Counted from the first letter of the stretch, positions 9,006 to 20,733 are shown. The stretch: DNA of 64,000 nt from Methylobacterium sp. E-005 (GCF_022829725.1 NZ_JAKSYG010000062.1:62001-126000); one strand, 5' to 3'. Notes: generated from the letters alone by a model not told the origin. Numbers and translations: made by a program.

Positions 9006-9254
9006 TCAGGCTGGCGCCGATTGCTCGCCCTCGCCGATACAGTCGAGGGCGCGCTCCACCGCACTGACCGCATCCAGAAGATGCTGGACCGTGCGTTCGA
9101 CCTCACGAGCCGGACGCCCCATGGCGGCGGCGCGCGCACTCACATCCTCCAGCCGCTCGAGCAGCTCAAGAAGGTCGCCCGCCACGGTGACGACCTCACA
9201 GCGGGCGAGGCGCGCGACGGTCGCGCGGGGACGGAAGGGCAAGACATTGCTCAT
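9006..9254 (-). CDS. Small hypothetical protein with helical heptad-like C-terminus
   Basis: 82 residues from ATG 9254 (starts SNVLPFRPRATVAR). The rest is predicted helical with regularly spaced Leu/Val/Ala (LLELLERLEDVSARAAAMG, REVERTVQHLLDAVSAVERAL), as in a short coiled-coil. No signal peptide or membrane segment. The MSNVLPF-type start is common among small alphaproteobacterial proteins. Function not recognised. Confidence 0.6.
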   Translation of the reverse strand: MSNVLPFRPRATVARLARCEVVTVAGDLLELLERLEDVSARAAAMGRPAREVERTVQHLLDAVSAVERALDCIGEGEQSAPA

Positions 9255-9472
9255 CGCCGAACGTTGTCGCCCGAAACACCCTGGATTCGCCAGTGGGTCC
9301 CGGCCCCTATCCGCCGCAAACGAGCGGCGTGGTGGATTTTTCGTGGCCGCCGCGCATCGGAGGCCGCAGAACCGATTCACGGTTGGCGCTCGCCCTTGAC
9401 GGGGTGTTCCCGGCCCTGACGATGGCGACACGACCCTTTCGTCGATGAACGCCGAACCCGCCAGGACCCCTC

Positions 9473-9688
9473 ATGCGTCTCTTTCTTCTGGCCTTCTCCG
9501 CGCTGACGGTCGGCGGCCTGTGTGCCTGCGCCAGCAACGGGTCGGACTCCCGCAGCGGCCTCGCCGAGAGCTTCAACCTCGACAATTACCGCGCTTCAAG
9601 CAACACCAACGGCACGCAGACCCGGCGGGACGTCAACCGGGCCTACACGCAGCCCACGCTGCCGACGATCGGCAACCGCGGTATGTAA
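9473..9688 (+). CDS. Small lipoprotein
   Basis: 71 residues. A lipoprotein signal (RLFLLAFSALTVGGLCACAS) ends in a Cys pair; Cys19 (LCAC) is the better lipidation site, Cys17 the alternative. The mature part is polar, Asn/Thr/Ser-rich and without recognisable domain. A short AGGA ribosome site lies about 9 bases before the ATG. It converges with the next gene. Confidence 0.65.
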   Translation: MRLFLLAFSALTVGGLCACASNGSDSRSGLAESFNLDNYRASSNTNGTQTRRDVNRAYTQPTLPTIGNRGM

Positions 9689-9711
9689 ACGGGCGCTGCG
9701 CGCGGATGCGC

Positions 9712-10791
9712 TCAGCGCTTCGCCAGCGCGTCCGCGAAGGTGGTGATCCGGTTCCGGGCATAGACCGGCAGGCCGGCACTGATCGACGTGCCGGTGTTGA
9801 AGCTCGAATTGCCCATCAGCACCTGTGCGGGCAGCAGGTTCTTGAGCACCGGCACCCGGGCATATTCGGCCTTCCGGTCGAGCACGTCGCCCTTGATGGC
9901 GAGGGCCATGTAGGTGGTGACGACCGTCTTGCCCGGGTCGTTCGGCATCGGCTGGAACACCGCCAGGAACTTACCGAAGCGTAGGATCTGGTTGACCCAG
10001 AAGATCGTCTGTTCCAGCCCGCCGGTGACCGGCGTGTCGATCTTGGTCAGAGCCCGGAGCGGCCCGTCCTGATCGGGCCCGAGCGCCCGGAGCTCACTCT
10101 GGAACGAGACATACTCGGCGATCTTCTTGGCCGAGCCCTCTTCGAGCTTGTTGGCGAGCTTCACACCGAGCGGCAGCTTGCCCTCAAGATCGTAGCGCGA
10201 CTCGATGCAGGCCCCAGCACCCTCGCACCAGGGGCGGTCCGGCCGCTTGGCGAAGGCGGCGGCCGGATCCTTGTTGGGCGTGACATCGGCAACCGAGACG
10301 GCGCGGTGCTTGATCGCCGGATCCATCTTCTGAACGAAGGCGAGGTTCGCGTAGGACGCGATGTCGATCGACTCCGGTGGGCGGGGCACGACGAAACGCC
10401 CCTCGGCCACGTAGACCTTGAGGGTCTCATGCCGCGGCTTGGTCACCCCGTTCACCGTGACGGTGTAGTCGGGCTCCTTGTAGCCCGGGTAGGGGGCGAG
10501 CACCGCCGCCTCCGCGGGCCGCACCTTCTGCCAATCGAGATACGGGATCAGCCCGTTCTCCGGCGCCGTGGGCTTGTCGCGGTGATCGGTGAACAGGATC
10601 TGGCCCGGCTTGATGGTCGCCGGATCGACGGCTGCGACCGCGGGCACCTCCTTGATCCGTTCGACCGCGGGGGTCGCGGCGATGTTGGCGGCGGGCGTCT
10701 GCGCGGAAGCCGGATAAGCGGCCAGCAGCGCGACGGCAAAGACCGCGGGAAATCGGGCGGCGGGAAGCTGCATTCGCAACGGGCGTCTCAT
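9712..10791 (-). CDS. Secreted hypothetical protein co-transcribed with PBP1
   Basis: 359 residues with a signal peptide (residues about 7-30, cleavage after ASA). The mature part has mixed alpha/beta character and two close Cys (PWCEGAGACIES) that could form a disulphide. No family recognised. Its ATG is 17 bases after the PBP1 stop on the same strand, so both are probably one transcript, which suggests a periplasmic role linked to peptidoglycan or outer-membrane assembly. A second in-frame ATG at 10773 is possible. Confidence 0.75.
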   Translation of the reverse strand: MRRPLRMQLPAARFPAVFAVALLAAYPASAQTPAANIAATPAVERIKEVPAVAAVDPATIKPGQILFTDHRDKPTAPENGLIPYLDWQKVRPAEAAVLAPYPGYKEPDYTVTVNGVTKPRHETLKVYVAEGRFVVPRPPESIDIASYANLAFVQKMDPAIKHRAVSVADVTPNKDPAAAFAKRPDRPWCEGAGACIESRYDLEGKLPLGVKLANKLEEGSAKKIAEYVSFQSELRALGPDQDGPLRALTKIDTPVTGGLEQTIFWVNQILRFGKFLAVFQPMPNDPGKTVVTTYMALAIKGDVLDRKAEYARVPVLKNLLPAQVLMGNSSFNTGTSISAGLPVYARNRITTFADALAKR

Positions 10792-10807
10792 CTAACGGGG
10801 AGGGCGG

Positions 10808-13800
10808 TCAGAAGCCGGAATCTTCGCCGAACAGATAGTCCGGATCACGGCGGCGCGGCCTGCGCACGCCGTCATCCCCGAACGGCGAGCGCGCGGTCTG
10901 GCCCGGCCAGGGCCTGTACGGATCCTGTCTGTCGGGGTCCAGATCGCCCTGCGCACGGCGGCTGCGCGGTGGCGGCCGGTCTCCGAACGGGTCGAGCGGG
11001 TCCGCGGGCGGGCGCTCGCTGGTCATGTTGCCATAATAATCGCCCGCAACGCTCCCTCCGTCTTCGGCCCCGCCGAGATCGCCATCCTCGGCATCCGGCC
11101 GCATCGCGTAGAGCGTCTCGCGCGGCACGAGGCGGTATTGGGTGTCGGCCATCTTGCCGTCGCCGCTCGTGCGGAAATGCTCGATGAAGCCACCTCCCGC
11201 TACACGGACGCCGCTGCGCGGATCGATCGCCAAGTTGGCGATGAACGGCTGCGCCTCAGCGGAGGGGCCCTTCAGCGGCGTCTTCGGAACGCCGTTGGCC
11301 CAGGCCGCCTGGAGGATGGCCGAGGCGATCGGAACCGAGACATGGCCACCGGTCTGGCCGCGGCCGAGCGTCTTCCGGCTGCCATCGGCATTGTCGTACC
11401 CGATCCAGACCACGACCGTGATCTCGTTGGTCAGGCCGGCGAACCACGCGTCGTTCTCGTTCTCCGACGTGCCGGTCTTGCCGGCCACGTAGGCCGAAAC
11501 CTTGGACAGGGCCGCAGCGGTACCGTGCTGGGTCACGCCCTGCAGCATGGTCTTCAGCTGATAGAACGCCACCCGGTCGGCCGAGCCGATGCGGACCGGT
11601 TCCCGGGCCGCGTGGCTGTAGAGCGACTTGCCGTCCCGCTCGACCGATTCGAGGGCGTAGGGCGCGGGCCGCGCGCCCTCGTTGGCCACGGCTGCATAGA
11701 AGGCGGCGAGATCGAGCATCCGCACCGGCTGCGCGCCGAGGACGAAGGGATAGTAAGGCTCGCACTCCGCATAGATCTGCGCCTCAAGGGCGATGTCGCA
11801 GACGCGCTTGAGGCTCGCGGGGGCCTTCGGCGCGATACCGCCCTGCAGGAGGCGGGCGGTGACGAGATTCTTGGAGAATTCCAGCCCGCGCCGGAGCGTC
11901 GTGGGCCCTGAACCGCCGCCCTCGTAATTCTTCGGCGACCACGAATCGCCGGTTCCGTTGATCGGCGGCAGCGTGACGGGGGAATCCATCACCAGCGTGT
12001 TGGGCTGAAGGCCGGCATTGAGCGCGGCAAGGTAGGTCAACGGCTTCAGGGTCGAGCCCGGCTGCCGCACCGTCTGCGTGACGCGATTGAGCTGGCTCAG
12101 CGGGTAGGAGAAGCCCCCCGCCATGGCGAGGATCCGGCCCGTCTGATTCTCGAGGACGAGCGCCGCGCCCTGGACGGTCGGCTTGACGCGGAGTTGCGCG
12201 TGCGGGCCGCCCTTGCCCGGCGTGACCTTCACCCGCACCACGTCGTAGGGCTGGAGCTTGCCGCGGGCGATCCCGGCGTCGAGGGAAGCGGTGCGGCCAT
12301 CCGCGAGCCCGACCTTGATGCCGCCGCGCCCCGTCTCCAGCACGACCGCCATGGGCCAGCGGACATCGTAGAGGACCGGCCGAGCGCTCTCGAGCGCCAG
12401 CAGCCAAGCGGGCTTGCGCTGCGGCGTCGCGACGATCTTGGAGGCACGGAGCGTCTTGGTGTCCGGCTTGACGGCATCCGCCCGGGCCCCCGTAACGGAC
12501 GGCGCCGCCTGCGGCGAAGCCTCGGGGGCCGGCGTTGCGGCCTGGATCCGGCGGACGCTGTCGGCGAGGTTGAGTTCCGGTCCCGTGAAGGTCTGGCGCC
12601 CAGTCGACCGCTCGTAATTCGCGAGCCCGTCCTGCAGCGCCTCTTCCACGGCCCGCTGAAGCCCGGCATTGATCGTGGAGCGCACGGTGAGCGAACCGGA
12701 CGTGAGCGAATCGACTCCCGCGAACGTCCGCGCCTCCCGGTTCAGGAAGTCGACCGCATAGAACCCGGAATCGCGCCGCGCTGTCTCGATCGGTTTCAGG
12801 CCGAGATCGGCCTTGATCGCGGTATTCATCTCCGCCTCGGTGATCGTGCCCTCTTCCTTGAGACGGGACAGCACGTAGGCGCGCCGCTCCCGGGCTCGAT
12901 CCGGGTACTTGTCGGGGCTGTAGAAGTTCGGGCCCTTGGGCATGCCGGCGAGGAGGGCCGCCTCCGGCAGGTTGAGTTGGCCGACCGGCTTCCCGAAATA
13001 GCTCTCCGCCGCCATCTCGATGCCGTAGGCGCCGCGGCCGAGATAGATCCCGTTGAGATAGAGGCCGAGGATCTGCGGCTTCGACAGGATCCGCTCAAGC
13101 CGCGAGGCGACGATCATCTCGCGGATCTTGCGCTCGTAGGTGACGTCGTCACCGACCGAGAGGTTCTTGACGACCTGCTGGGTGATAGTCGAGCCGCCGG
13201 CGGGCCTCCCCGGCGAGGCGAGATTGCCGATGAAGGCGCGGATCACGCCGCGCTCGTCGATGCCGTGATGGCTCTCGAAGCGCTTGTCCTCGGCGGCGAT
13301 GAACGCCTTCTGTACCAGCGGCGGCACCGCCGAGATCGGCACCACGATGCGTCGCCCGTTCGGCTCGGACGCTTCCGCAAACGGTTTGCCGGCGCCGTCG
13401 AGGATCCGGGTCATGCCCGGCAGGGCCTTGTCGCGCAGGGCTTCGGCGCTCGGCAGCTCCTTGGTGGCGTTGTCGTAGAACTCGATCACCGCCTTCGCGT
13501 CGAACGGGGAGTTCGGCGGATTCTCGCCCTTGCAGAACTGCTTGTAGCTGACGTTCAACTCGTTGATGTCGAGCCCATGCAGGATCTTCGGCGCGGACGG
13601 GCCGGCGACCGTCGTCGGATCCTCCATGGCGGTGGAGATCAGGTCGTCGAGGTTGATGTCCTCGATGTCGAAGCTCTTGCGCATATGGGCGCAGCCGTCG
13701 CGCAGAAGGCGCACCACCTCGGGCCCGTCGGTTGCCGGGTCGAATCGCGTGCGCACGGAGTCAGGCCGGGTGGTGACCTGGCTCAGGGTCAGGGCGGTCG

Positions 13801-13828
13801 CGAACAGCTTGATCAGGATGGCGTTCAT
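10808..13828 (-). CDS. Class A penicillin-binding protein (bifunctional glycosyltransferase/transpeptidase)
   Basis: 1006 residues from ATG 13828, whose next residues (NAILIKLFATALTLSQ) can serve as a signal-anchor. Layout: an unusual N-terminal stretch of about 150 residues with no recognised domain; GT51 transglycosylase (about 150-345) with catalytic Glu180 in AAEDKRF plus GGSTITQQVVKNL; a PBP1A-like OB segment (about 490-545); and the transpeptidase with Ser592 in GSTLK, SKN 652-654 and KTG 784-786. It polymerises and cross-links peptidoglycan on the periplasmic side. A charged, Arg/Asp/Pro-rich tail follows. It is the first gene of a likely two-gene operon. Confidence 0.93.
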   Translation of the reverse strand: MNAILIKLFATALTLSQVTTRPDSVRTRFDPATDGPEVVRLLRDGCAHMRKSFDIEDINLDDLISTAMEDPTTVAGPSAPKILHGLDINELNVSYKQFCKGENPPNSPFDAKAVIEFYDNATKELPSAEALRDKALPGMTRILDGAGKPFAEASEPNGRRIVVPISAVPPLVQKAFIAAEDKRFESHHGIDERGVIRAFIGNLASPGRPAGGSTITQQVVKNLSVGDDVTYERKIREMIVASRLERILSKPQILGLYLNGIYLGRGAYGIEMAAESYFGKPVGQLNLPEAALLAGMPKGPNFYSPDKYPDRARERRAYVLSRLKEEGTITEAEMNTAIKADLGLKPIETARRDSGFYAVDFLNREARTFAGVDSLTSGSLTVRSTINAGLQRAVEEALQDGLANYERSTGRQTFTGPELNLADSVRRIQAATPAPEASPQAAPSVTGARADAVKPDTKTLRASKIVATPQRKPAWLLALESARPVLYDVRWPMAVVLETGRGGIKVGLADGRTASLDAGIARGKLQPYDVVRVKVTPGKGGPHAQLRVKPTVQGAALVLENQTGRILAMAGGFSYPLSQLNRVTQTVRQPGSTLKPLTYLAALNAGLQPNTLVMDSPVTLPPINGTGDSWSPKNYEGGGSGPTTLRRGLEFSKNLVTARLLQGGIAPKAPASLKRVCDIALEAQIYAECEPYYPFVLGAQPVRMLDLAAFYAAVANEGARPAPYALESVERDGKSLYSHAAREPVRIGSADRVAFYQLKTMLQGVTQHGTAAALSKVSAYVAGKTGTSENENDAWFAGLTNEITVVVWIGYDNADGSRKTLGRGQTGGHVSVPIASAILQAAWANGVPKTPLKGPSAEAQPFIANLAIDPRSGVRVAGGGFIEHFRTSGDGKMADTQYRLVPRETLYAMRPDAEDGDLGGAEDGGSVAGDYYGNMTSERPPADPLDPFGDRPPPRSRRAQGDLDPDRQDPYRPWPGQTARSPFGDDGVRRPRRRDPDYLFGEDSGF

Positions 13829-13981
13829 GCGGGCCGGGTTCGGAGACGCAACAGGCGGACCGGATCGTCCGGACGCGCGCCCGACAGGGCTTGCACAACG
13901 CGGCTGATTTAAGGACGCGGCGAACGGCAACGCTTTCTGCCGGCCCTACGTTCTGAACACGCGACGACGCCGGGGGGCCGT

Positions 13982-15649
13982 ATGATCAACGACTTGTGGT
14001 ACAAGAACGCCGTCATCTACTGCCTCTCCGTCGGCACCTTCATGGATGCCAATGGCGACGGTGTCGGTGACTTCGCCGGACTGGAGCGTCGGCTCGACTA
14101 CATACAGGGCCTGGGCGCCACCGCGATCTGGCTGATGCCGTTCCAGCCCTCGCCCAAGAAGGACGGCGGCTACGATATTTCGGACTATTATGGCGTCGAT
14201 CCGGCCTACGGCTCGCTCGGCGATTTCGTGGCTTTCACGCATGCGGCCAAGCAGCGGGGCCTGCGCGTGCTCATCGACCTCGTCGTCAACCATACCTCGG
14301 ACCAGCATCCCTGGTTTCAGGCGGCTCGATCCAACCCGGACTCGCCGTTTCGGGACTGGTACCTCTGGTCGGACAAGCGTCCGGCCACGGCCGACGAGGG
14401 TATGGTTTTCCCGGGCGTGCAGGACACGACCTGGACCTACGACTCCAAGGCTAAAGCCTGGTACTTCCACCGGTTCTTCAATTTCCAGCCGGATCTGAAC
14501 ACAGCCAACCCCGAGGTGCTGGCCGAGATCCTGAAGATCATGGGCTTCTGGATCCAGCTCGGCGTCTCGGGCTTCCGGATGGATGCGGTGCCCTTCGTCA
14601 TCGCGGAGAAGGGTGCCGATGTCGGCGGCAAGCCGCGCGAGCAGTTCGATATGCTGCGCGACTTCCGCGAGTTCCTGCAATGGCGCCAGGGCGACGCCAT
14701 TATCCTGGCCGAGGCCAACATCCTGCCGGAGCAGGACTTCGACTATTTCGGCGACGATGCCGACCGCATGCACATGATGTTCAACTTCCAGGTCAATCAG
14801 GCGACGTTCTACGCCCTGGCTGGCCATGACGCGCGGCCTCTGGTCAAAGCCATCGAGAAGACGAAGCCGCGCCCGCTCTCATGCCAATGGGGCATCTTTC
14901 TCAGGAATCACGACGAGCTCGACCTCGGTCGGCTCACAGAGGCGCAGCGGCAGGCCGTGTTCGCGGAGTTCGGCCCGGAGAAGCGCATGCAGCTCTACGA
15001 CCGGGGCATCCGGCGCCGTTTCGCCCCGATGCTGGCCGGCGACCCGCGGCGGATCCGGCTGGCCTACTCGCTGATGTTCACCCTGCCGGGAACGCCGGTG
15101 CTGCGCTACGGCGACGAGATCGGCATGGGTGACGACCTCACGCTGAAGGAACGGGACTGTGCCCGCACGCCGATGCAATGGACCGGCGAGCACCAGGGCG
15201 GCTTCTCGCAGGCCGACAGAACCGTGCTGCCCGTGATCGACCACGGGCCCTACGGCTACGCCCATGTGAACGTCGCCGATCAGCGTCACGCCCAGGACTC
15301 ACTGCTTAACTGGATGCAGAGCATCATCCGGCAGCGCAAGGAGACTCCCGAGATCGGCTGGGGCGACGTCGTTGCGGTCCCGACCGGCAAGAACTCGGTG
15401 CTGGCCCTGCGCTACGAATGGCGCGGCAACGCGGTGCTGTGCGTGCACAACCTTGCGGCGGAGCCGGTGGAGATCGCCCTCAAATCCGGCAGCCCGGATC
15501 GGGAACACGACGTGCTGGTCGACGTCCTCACTGGCGCGCGCAGCGATGTCCGGGAGGACGGCACGCACTGCGTGTTTCTGGAAGGCTACGGCTACCACTG
15601 GTTCCGCGTCGGCGGGCTCGACGCGCTTCTCAAGCGTCGCCCGGCCTAA
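13982..15649 (+). CDS. GH13 alpha-amylase-family enzyme (trehalose synthase-like)
   Basis: 555 residues. A (beta/alpha)8 GH13 domain: IDLVVNHTS (region I), GFRMDAVPF with nucleophile Asp201, ILAEAN with acid/base Glu244, and FLRNHDELD with Asp311. The N-terminus (LWYKNAVIYCLSVGTFMDANGDGVGDF) and the calcium-type loop resemble TreS and oligo-1,6-glucosidase-like enzymes. A small beta-sandwich domain C closes the protein. No signal peptide, so it probably acts on cytoplasmic maltose, trehalose or maltodextrins. The reaction (isomerase or hydrolase) cannot be settled from motifs alone. Divergent from the PBP gene. Confidence 0.85.
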   Translation: MINDLWYKNAVIYCLSVGTFMDANGDGVGDFAGLERRLDYIQGLGATAIWLMPFQPSPKKDGGYDISDYYGVDPAYGSLGDFVAFTHAAKQRGLRVLIDLVVNHTSDQHPWFQAARSNPDSPFRDWYLWSDKRPATADEGMVFPGVQDTTWTYDSKAKAWYFHRFFNFQPDLNTANPEVLAEILKIMGFWIQLGVSGFRMDAVPFVIAEKGADVGGKPREQFDMLRDFREFLQWRQGDAIILAEANILPEQDFDYFGDDADRMHMMFNFQVNQATFYALAGHDARPLVKAIEKTKPRPLSCQWGIFLRNHDELDLGRLTEAQRQAVFAEFGPEKRMQLYDRGIRRRFAPMLAGDPRRIRLAYSLMFTLPGTPVLRYGDEIGMGDDLTLKERDCARTPMQWTGEHQGGFSQADRTVLPVIDHGPYGYAHVNVADQRHAQDSLLNWMQSIIRQRKETPEIGWGDVVAVPTGKNSVLALRYEWRGNAVLCVHNLAAEPVEIALKSGSPDREHDVLVDVLTGARSDVREDGTHCVFLEGYGYHWFRVGGLDALLKRRPA

Positions 15650-15716
15650 GGACAGCGCGATTACGCCTCGCGCTGATCGGGCCGAACCGTTAGGACGCGC
15701 CGGAGCAAGGTGTAAC

Positions 15717-16100
15717 ATGGCCCGGACGAAGCATTATCCCCCGGACGCGACGATCGCCGACATCCTGCCGGACCTCGCCGACGGCGAGGCGTATCTGCGC
15801 CACGTTCTGGTCACCATGCGGATGTGCCAGAAGCATTACGGCGACGCCTGGGTCCGGATCGGTGTCACCGGCCGATCGCCGACGCCGTCGTACCGGATCG
15901 ACCGGCCGGACGAGACGGCCTCGGGTGACGGAACCTACGAGGCGGGCCAGGCCCTGTTCGGCGCCTATGGCGGGCGGTCCCACGACCGGTTCACACAGAT
16001 CAACACCGCGGAGACCCGCTGGAGCACGCGTTCGCTCGGCATGGCCGAGATGCTGGCGCTCCACGACGGTCTGCGCCGCCCGAAGGGCGACGTGGCTTGA
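15717..16100 (+). CDS. Conserved-looking hypothetical protein
   Basis: 127 residues from ATG 15717, behind a GGAG-type ribosome site. Soluble, mixed charge, with no signal or membrane segment. Segments such as DLADGEAYLRHVLVTMRMCQ and FTQINTAETRWSTRSLGMAE suggest a compact alpha/beta fold. It sits between the GH13 gene and an MBL hydrolase on the same strand, 67 bases after the former. No function can be assigned. Confidence 0.6.
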   Translation: MARTKHYPPDATIADILPDLADGEAYLRHVLVTMRMCQKHYGDAWVRIGVTGRSPTPSYRIDRPDETASGDGTYEAGQALFGAYGGRSHDRFTQINTAETRWSTRSLGMAEMLALHDGLRRPKGDVA

Positions 16101-16177
16101 GCCGACCGCGCAGGGTGCCGCCCGTCCCCGTTCTGCGTTAGAATCGGATCAAGGGCGTCTTGAGCGGCGCTGCCAAC

Positions 16178-16834
16178 ATGCGGAACGACATGCCAGGTAC
16201 GCCACGCGCGGGGATCATCCCGGTCACGCCCTTTCAGCAGAACTGCACCCTGATCTGGGATGACGCCACCAAGATCGGTGCCGTGGTCGATCCCGGCGGC
16301 GATCTCGACCGGATCGAGGCGGCGATCCGGGAGCAGGGCGTGCAGGTTGAGAAGATTCTGCTGACCCACGGCCATGTCGACCACGCCGCTGGTGCCGACG
16401 AGCTGCGCGAGCGCCTCGGCGTGCCGGTCGAGGGCCCCCACCGGGCCGACAAGTTCCTGCTCGACTCCCTTCCGGAGACGGCGGCCAATTACGGCCTCGG
16501 CGAGGCCCGGGCGGTGACGCCGGATCGCTGGCTCGACGAGGGCGATGCCGTGACGGTGGGCGACCTCGGCTTCGACATCCTGCACTGCCCGGGCCACTCG
16601 CCGGGGAGCGTGGTCTTCGTCAGCCGCGACGCGCGCTTCGCCCTTGTGGGCGACGTGGTGTTCAAAGGCTCGGTCGGCCGCACGGACCTGCCGGGCGGCA
16701 ACCACGATCAGCTGATCCGGGCGATCAAGGAGAAGGTCCTGCCGCTCGGCGACGACCTCGCCTTCATCCCCGGCCACGGGCCGACCGGCACGCTCGGCGA
16801 GGAGCGTGTCTCCAATCCGTTCCTGCAGGACTGA
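16178..16834 (+). CDS. MBL-fold metallo-hydrolase (glyoxalase II / YcbL-like)
   Basis: 218 residues from ATG 16178. The metal motif THGHVDHAAG (HxHxDH) and later LHCPGHSPGSV, LVGDVVFKGSVGRTDL (bridging Asp) and IPGHGPTG supply the full set of binuclear ligands. The short length, without a C-terminal glutathione-binding domain, resembles YcbL-type hydroxyacylglutathione hydrolases. Starts at TTG 16160 (with AAGGG upstream) or ATG 16190 are also possible. The aldo/keto reductase gene follows after 5 bases, so the two are probably co-transcribed and may handle reactive aldehydes together; that link is inference. Confidence 0.85.
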   Translation: MRNDMPGTPRAGIIPVTPFQQNCTLIWDDATKIGAVVDPGGDLDRIEAAIREQGVQVEKILLTHGHVDHAAGADELRERLGVPVEGPHRADKFLLDSLPETAANYGLGEARAVTPDRWLDEGDAVTVGDLGFDILHCPGHSPGSVVFVSRDARFALVGDVVFKGSVGRTDLPGGNHDQLIRAIKEKVLPLGDDLAFIPGHGPTGTLGEERVSNPFLQD

Positions 16835-16839
16835 AGCGC

Positions 16840-17802
16840 ATGGACAAGCGTCGCATCGGCCAATCGCCACTCACAGTCGCGCCCTTTTGCCTGGGTGGCA
16901 ACGTCTTCGGCTGGACCGCGGACGAGGCCACATCCTTCGCGATCCTCGACCGCTTCGTCGAGAGCGGTTTCGACTTCATCGACACCGCCGACGTCTATTC
17001 GCGCTGGGCCCCGGCCCACGCGGGCGGCGAATCCGAGACGGTGATTGGGCGCTGGCTGGCGGCCCGTCCCGGTGCGCGGAACCGGATCGTGCTGGCCACC
17101 AAGGTCGGCATGGATATGGGCGAGGCCGGCAAGGGCCTCTCGGCGCAGCACATCGAGCGGGCCTGCGAGGCGTCCCTGCGGCGGCTGCAAACCGACCGGA
17201 TCGATCTCTATCAGTCCCACCTCGACGATGCCGACGTGCCGCTGGAGGAGACGCTGCGGGCCTACGAGCGCCTGATCGCGGCCGGCAAGGTGCGCGTGAT
17301 CGGGGCCTCGAATTACGGCGCCAGCCGGCTCAGGGAGGCGCTGGCGCTCTCGGCCTCCGCAGGCCTGCCGCGCTACGAATGCCTGCAGCCGGATTACAGC
17401 CTCGCCGAGCGCGGCTACGAAGTCGAGCTGGAGCCGCTCTGCCGGGCCGAGCAAGTCGGCGTGATCGGCTACTTCTCGCTGGCGGCCGGTTTCCTCACGG
17501 GGAAATACCGGTCCGCGCAGGACGCCGCCGGTCGAGCCCGCGAGAACCGCGTCGCGAAGTACCTCAACCCGCGGGGCCTCGCGCTACTCGACGTGCTCGA
17601 TTCGGTCGCCGCGGCGCATGGCGCGAGCCCGGCGCAGGTGGCATTGGCCTGGATCATCGCCCGCCCCGGGATCACGGCGCCAATCGCCAGCGCCACGTCC
17701 GTCACGCAGCTCGACGAGTTGCTGGGCGCGGCCCGGCTGAGCCTGTCGCCTGAGGCGATCGCGCGCCTGGATGGAGCCAGCGCGGGCGGGATCGAGGACT
17801 AA
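16840..17802 (+). CDS. Aldo/keto reductase
   Basis: 320 residues, standard for the AKR superfamily. Visible: DTADVYSRW (catalytic Asp and Tyr), LATKVGM (catalytic Lys), YQSHLDD (catalytic His), GASNYGASRL and the C-terminal PIASATSVTQLDELLGA NADPH-binding pattern. It most resembles YajO/Tas-like cytoplasmic oxidoreductases. The catalytic tetrad is intact. It lies 5 bases downstream of the MBL hydrolase; the AGGA ribosome site is within that gene's end. Confidence 0.9.
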   Translation: MDKRRIGQSPLTVAPFCLGGNVFGWTADEATSFAILDRFVESGFDFIDTADVYSRWAPAHAGGESETVIGRWLAARPGARNRIVLATKVGMDMGEAGKGLSAQHIERACEASLRRLQTDRIDLYQSHLDDADVPLEETLRAYERLIAAGKVRVIGASNYGASRLREALALSASAGLPRYECLQPDYSLAERGYEVELEPLCRAEQVGVIGYFSLAAGFLTGKYRSAQDAAGRARENRVAKYLNPRGLALLDVLDSVAAAHGASPAQVALAWIIARPGITAPIASATSVTQLDELLGAARLSLSPEAIARLDGASAGGIED

Positions 17803-17831
17803 CGCGGCGTTAAGCCGGGAGCGTCAGAAAA

Positions 17832-17856
17832 GCACCCAGGGGCTCGCCCTGGGTGC
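17832..17856. terminator. Hairpin downstream of the aldo/keto reductase
   Basis: GCACCCAGGG (17832-17841), loop GCTCG, CCCTGGGTGC (17847-17856): a perfect 10-bp stem 30 bases after the stop codon. There is no T-run on the + side, and an A-run precedes it. It separates this operon from gyrB. Confidence 0.6.
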
Positions 17857-17865
17857 GCAAAAGTC

Positions 17866-17893
17866 GTGCAAACTCAAGGTGGAACCCTTATAT
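17866..17893 (+). promoter_or_regulatory. Candidate gyrB promoter
   Basis: GTGCAA (17866-17871), 16-base spacer, TTATAT (17888-17893), about 90 bases before the gyrB start codon and just after the upstream hairpin. The -10-like box is good, the -35-like box is poor. Confidence 0.3.
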
Positions 17894-17956
17894 CAGGCAG
17901 ACCGAGTGAGAGTTCAGGCGTGGGCGCCTGACGGCGCGAGTCTCTCCGTCGCGTAA

Positions 17957-20425
<2,469 letters not shown>

Positions 20426-20453
20426 CGCGCGGGGAGGTCTGCACCGACGAAGC

Positions 20454-20496
20454 GAGCCGCTGGTCCTGGGAACAGGGTCGGCGGCTCATCTTTTTT
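20454..20496 (+). terminator. Intrinsic terminator of gyrB
   Basis: GAGCCGC at 20454-20460 pairs with GCGGCTC at 20481-20487, and the inner seven pairs continue with G-T wobbles to a 6-base loop. A run of six T follows at 20491-20496. This is the best rho-independent terminator in the window. Confidence 0.92.
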
Positions 20497-20622
20497 CAGA
20501 GCCGCCCCCGCGCACGCAAAGGTGATCGACTTTCATCCCGGCCTCCCAATCGAGCCTCAGCACAGGGAATGATTTTCTGAACCTATCGATTTCAAACGGA
20601 CGCTCGATCATCGAATGATTGT

Positions 20623-20713
20623 TTGGTTCAAGTCTTTTAGATCGCATATTAGGCAAGGCACTAGTAGATTTAGGGATTGTCAGAGGGAAACGTAAGTCTG
20701 ACACTTGAACCAA
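20623..20713. repeat. Long-spaced 11-bp inverted repeat overlapping a promoter
   Basis: TTGGTTCAAGT (20623-20633) and ACTTGAACCAA (20703-20713) are perfect inverted copies separated by 69 bases of AT-rich DNA. The right copy covers the -35 box of the candidate chemoreceptor promoter. Immediately before it lies a smaller hairpin, GTCAGA (20679-20684) with TCTGAC (20697-20702). The arrangement fits a two-site operator, but no regulator is known. Confidence 0.6.
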
Positions 20714-20733
20714 GCTCTGACTTTTTCTAAGAT
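20705..20733 (+). promoter_or_regulatory. Candidate promoter of the chemoreceptor gene
   Basis: TTGAAC (20705-20710), 17-base spacer, TAAGAT (20728-20733), in a locally AT-rich stretch 46 bases before the start codon. Spacing and both boxes are close to the sigma-70 pattern. The rest of the 282-base gap between the gyrB terminator and this gene holds no convincing gene. Confidence 0.55.

Noticed and set aside
12194-13912. 572-residue frame opposite the PBP gene
   Set aside because: Antisense shadow of a well-supported PBP; composition is Arg/Gly/Asp-rich without structure.
20486-20713. 75-residue minus-strand frame in the gyrB-chemoreceptor gap
   Set aside because: Starts with TTG inside the inverted repeat, has no ribosome site, and crosses the gyrB terminator.
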